DNA of 64,000 nt from Phylloscopus collybita. Lineage: Eukaryota > Chordata > Aves > Passeriformes > Phylloscopidae. Below are positions 60,897 through 64,000 of the stretch, one piece after another. The stretch is from assembly GCA_027886175.1 (NCBI GenBank), contig JAJNNQ010000075.1, positions 8,287,001 to 8,351,000 of the forward strand, written 5' to 3'. Numbering within the stretch: the stretch's first letter is position 1; each line of letters opens with the position of its first letter. The position numbers were made by a program, and so were the translations under genes. Below the pieces are notes generated by a model that was given only the letters and a program-made list of their open reading frames with translations, ran no database searches and had not been told where the DNA came from.

Positions 60897-63800
60897 GTTA
60901 CATCTGATGCTACAATGTGGGTGGTCTACAGTTTAGAAATGGAAGATCAAATTCCAAGACCACTCAAACCCTCACATCAGGCAGATCTTTTATCTCTGAA
61001 AATTGTATCTTAATTAAGAATAACTTGAAACATATGCCTCCAAAATTACAGATTGCTTTTGAAAATAATGGCTTTACCTTGCCCAATTATCCCATGTAAA
61101 ATAAGGATGAAATTTAGCAGCTTCCTGTTCTAGTACTCAGATATGTAGGCCCCAACTCTTTCCCCAAATTGCTGTCAGTAGTTCTGTCTCATACTCAGAT
61201 TTTTTTGTGCTTTCTCTCAAGATTATTCAGTAATATGCACCAGCATCATCACTTAAACACAAACACAGTCTCCACTAATTTATGAAACAACACAAGTTTC
61301 TCTGACATTTAAAAGAAAAATATAATTGAAATTCCTTTTTTGATATTGACAAATGCAGCCAATTTTATAGTTCTTTCATTTATTTTTCCCCAATTGATCA
61401 GTTGATCTTTTCAGGCAATTACAATTAAAACATCATTATTATTGTTTTATTTAGAATAATGTTCTTGTAGCCATAACTGTCTACAGTTCAGAAGGCCTTG
61501 TTTTCTTTTGAACTTGTTTATTTTTTTCAAGAGCATCAGTTGAAATAAAAAAAAGATACTACTTTTTTTCCCCTGTAAATCTTTCTTTTTTGTCAGTTTT
61601 GTAAAGAACTATCTCAGCAGCAGCTCAAATATCAGACCATTCCAAGCAGACCTCATTTCATATGTAAATTAATTTGTCTGATCTTCATTTATTCCAAGTC
61701 ATTTTTTTAATAACAATCTTGGGAAGAACTGAAGCTGAATCTTAATGTCTCATCTCTAGGCTTTGCATAGCTTTTATGTCTTTCAAGCAGCCTACAAACC
61801 AAGCAAAATATAATCACGTGTTTGATTTGCATTCTGAATTACACAGTATTCTTACTACTGTAGTAAGATTTTCCTGTATTTTGCATAATGATTGCTACAA
61901 CAGAAAAGTTATATAGCATAGAAGAAGTTTTTGAGAATTAGGAGCAGAACAACATTTTTTTTTCCCACTCCAGTTTTTTAACCACAACACCACAATTATG
62001 TCTTCCCCTTTTTGTTTTTTATAGGACCAGAGGTCCCTCTTTGGAAGGATGGAGGGAATGCAAATCTGACTGCCAAATAATTTCAAAACATTTAGGGTGG
62101 AGGAGAACACTCAACCTGAACCTCTCTGGTTCTGTGCCAAACTCTAATCATTCAACTGGTACATAAAGGCAGACAAAGAGGACTGTGCTGGGCACCACAG
62201 TCAGTTCACTAGGAAACAACTGAAGAAACCTCCTCTTCTGAGAGCCCCAGTTGGGTTGAGGTTTTGCTGCTTGGAAAGGTGTCTGTAGAGTTCAGGAACC
62301 TGCAGGCTTTGTTCCATGGGCTTAAGGACTTTACAGCCTTAAATTCCATCACTATTTTACTGTCTTGTAAAACACACTTAGGCATTTCCAAAGATGCCGA
62401 GGAATTTAGCAGCTTCTGTGCCTGGGACTATGCACTTTTAGACAGAAACATCCTGTTATTTATCTGTCAGTTTTGTCTGATTCAACTGAGTCTCTCACTG
62501 TTGCTACAAGGGCATGTGTGCAAAACCTCACACAGCACTGCCCTGTGGTGCCTCTGAGGAAAGGAAAGTTCTTTCCCTTCCCCAGAGACATTCAGTTGAA
62601 GTTTTACTGTGCTGAGGCAGCACCAGCTCAGCTCAAGTTCAGGAGCTGCCTACTCTTCTTGGCAATAGGGGTTTAAGATGTGTCCCCCTCTGGTTTGGCA
62701 AAATTTTCCTCTTGCTTTAGAAAAATATTGTATATATGTACAGGGTTTTAGGTTTTAAAAGACAACATCTAAATGTACAAAGAGATGTCTGAGGCCTGAA
62801 TTTCATCTCGAACTCAGTTCAGAACATCTTAGTTCCCATAGTCAAAACTCTGCAAGGGTTCAGATCAAGTTATTGAATGACCCTGTCTGTATTTTAGTAC
62901 CAAATGGGAAGGGTACTCTGGGATAAGAGCACAGTCATAGGAAACCTTCAGTCAGAAACGCCTCCTGGAAATATCTATTGCCACTCCTCTGCTCAAGTCA
63001 AAGCTAATTTCTAATTTGGATGAGGCAGCAAAGATCCTTTTTTAGGGTTCAATCAAGTTCTGAACATTCCCAAGGCTGGAACTTCCACCATCTCTGTGAA
63101 CCTTTTTTCCAAATTTTAACTACTCTCATGGTGATTTTCTGGTTTTTTATGTTCTTATGTTCCTTATATCCTAATTGAAGAACAAGGAGTTTCCAATGAC
63201 CAGGAGACAAGTGGCATTCATGGGAAGGGGCTGATTAGAGAAATTAGATAAATGGAGTGCAGAGAAAAGGTTCGAAATGCTGCTTGATAATGGAAACAGC
63301 CATTTGTATTAACACTCTGGGATCCTAAGAGAAATGTCAAAACAAGAATGAGAGCAGCTGACGATTCAGGGAATAATCCTGCTTCTCAGTAGCCTCTGAG
63401 CCAATTTTTTCAGATGGAAATCTTGATCACAAGGTGAGCTATGGAAAGCTTTCATACTTCTCACTCTCACAATAATACTCCAATTATCAGAATCTTCATT
63501 ACTAAAACAAACTACAGGGAAAAAAACCATTCAGCATTCCATTTTTAGCTGCAGGCAGCTGCAGCTGGGCATGATTATAATAGCAATGATTAGTTGCCCA
63601 TGGAAATTGCAATGATGTTTGTGAATAAACTTCCCCAAGTTTACACTTGAAGATTATTAAAAACAATATGGTCAGTTGCCTAGTGGGGTCAAGCAGTTAG
63701 AGGTTCCTCACAGGTGTCTTCCCAGAATCTCATCATCCATATTTTTAAAAAGCAATCCTTTTATTGCTTCTCATCATCTATCTAACACTGGGGGCTCACA

Positions 63801-64000
63801 TGAGTTCTTCAAACATAGCCAAATGATCTTCATTTTTCTACTTAATGTCTTTATGGCACATGGATTTTATTTGGTATTTCAGGGAGAGCATTTCCAACAG
63901 ACATCCAAACACAGCTGAAATGTTATTGAAATCTTTCCCTCCTGCAATACAGAGAATAACTATCAACCCAGTCATTTAGATTACTGGTGAGACACTTCAA
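60897..64000. other. Unassigned AT-rich intergenic sequence
   Basis: About 3.1 kb with no recognised gene, RNA or repeat family. A dense group of transcription-factor-like words at 63545-63650 is listed as a finding. Confidence 0.45.

Noticed and set aside
60795..61013. Phe/Val-rich frame suggesting a membrane segment
   Set aside because: It comes from the T/G-rich low-complexity tract.

Overview
This window looks like AT-rich, gene-poor intergenic (or deep intronic) DNA from a bird, most likely a songbird. The evidence is the repeat content. There are about ten CR1 LINE fragments, most ending in the degenerate ATTCTRTG-type tail that marks avian CR1, and six LTR copies of avian endogenous-retrovirus type. 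Mammalian-type Alu or L1 elements, operons, ribosome binding sites and tRNA or rRNA genes are absent. I find no open reading frame that I can defend as a host protein. The only recognisable protein-coding signal is the decayed reverse transcriptase of CR1 elements.

Layout: 0-4 kb holds a CR1 tail and unique AT-rich sequence. 4.48-5.48 kb is a solo LTR with a perfect 5-bp target duplication. 5.5-11.7 kb is mostly unassigned. 11.7-14.2 kb has a CR1 tail, a minus-strand LTR (13302-14089) with a perfect duplication, and a short CR1 scrap. 16.2-17.65 kb is a minus-strand CR1 split by a younger LTR. 17.7-25.5 kb is unassigned. 25.5-29.1 kb is repeat-dense: an old CR1-like stretch, a 21-bp minisatellite, a second copy of the 13.3-kb LTR family in the opposite orientation (26464-27252), an ERVL-type LTR with an internal (AAT)n, and a CR1 tail. 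35.5-36.4 kb has a small CpG-rich patch followed by a CR1 tail. 37.1-40.9 kb has a homopurine tract and a cluster of three CR1 pieces, two on the minus strand and one 1.8-kb plus-strand copy that still shows most of its reverse transcriptase. 43.8-56 kb holds decayed LINE-like sequence, microsatellites, another CR1 tail and a further LTR. 56-64 kb is largely unassigned.

There is no pathway or gene set acting together here. The window is a record of transposition: insertion, nesting, inversion of orientation between related LTRs, and decay. The best-supported observations are the three LTRs whose ends and target duplications can be read exactly, the nested insertion, and the CR1 reverse transcriptase that has lost one catalytic aspartate. 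The small CpG cluster at 35.48-35.71 kb is the only place that hints at a host promoter. I found no convincing novel system.
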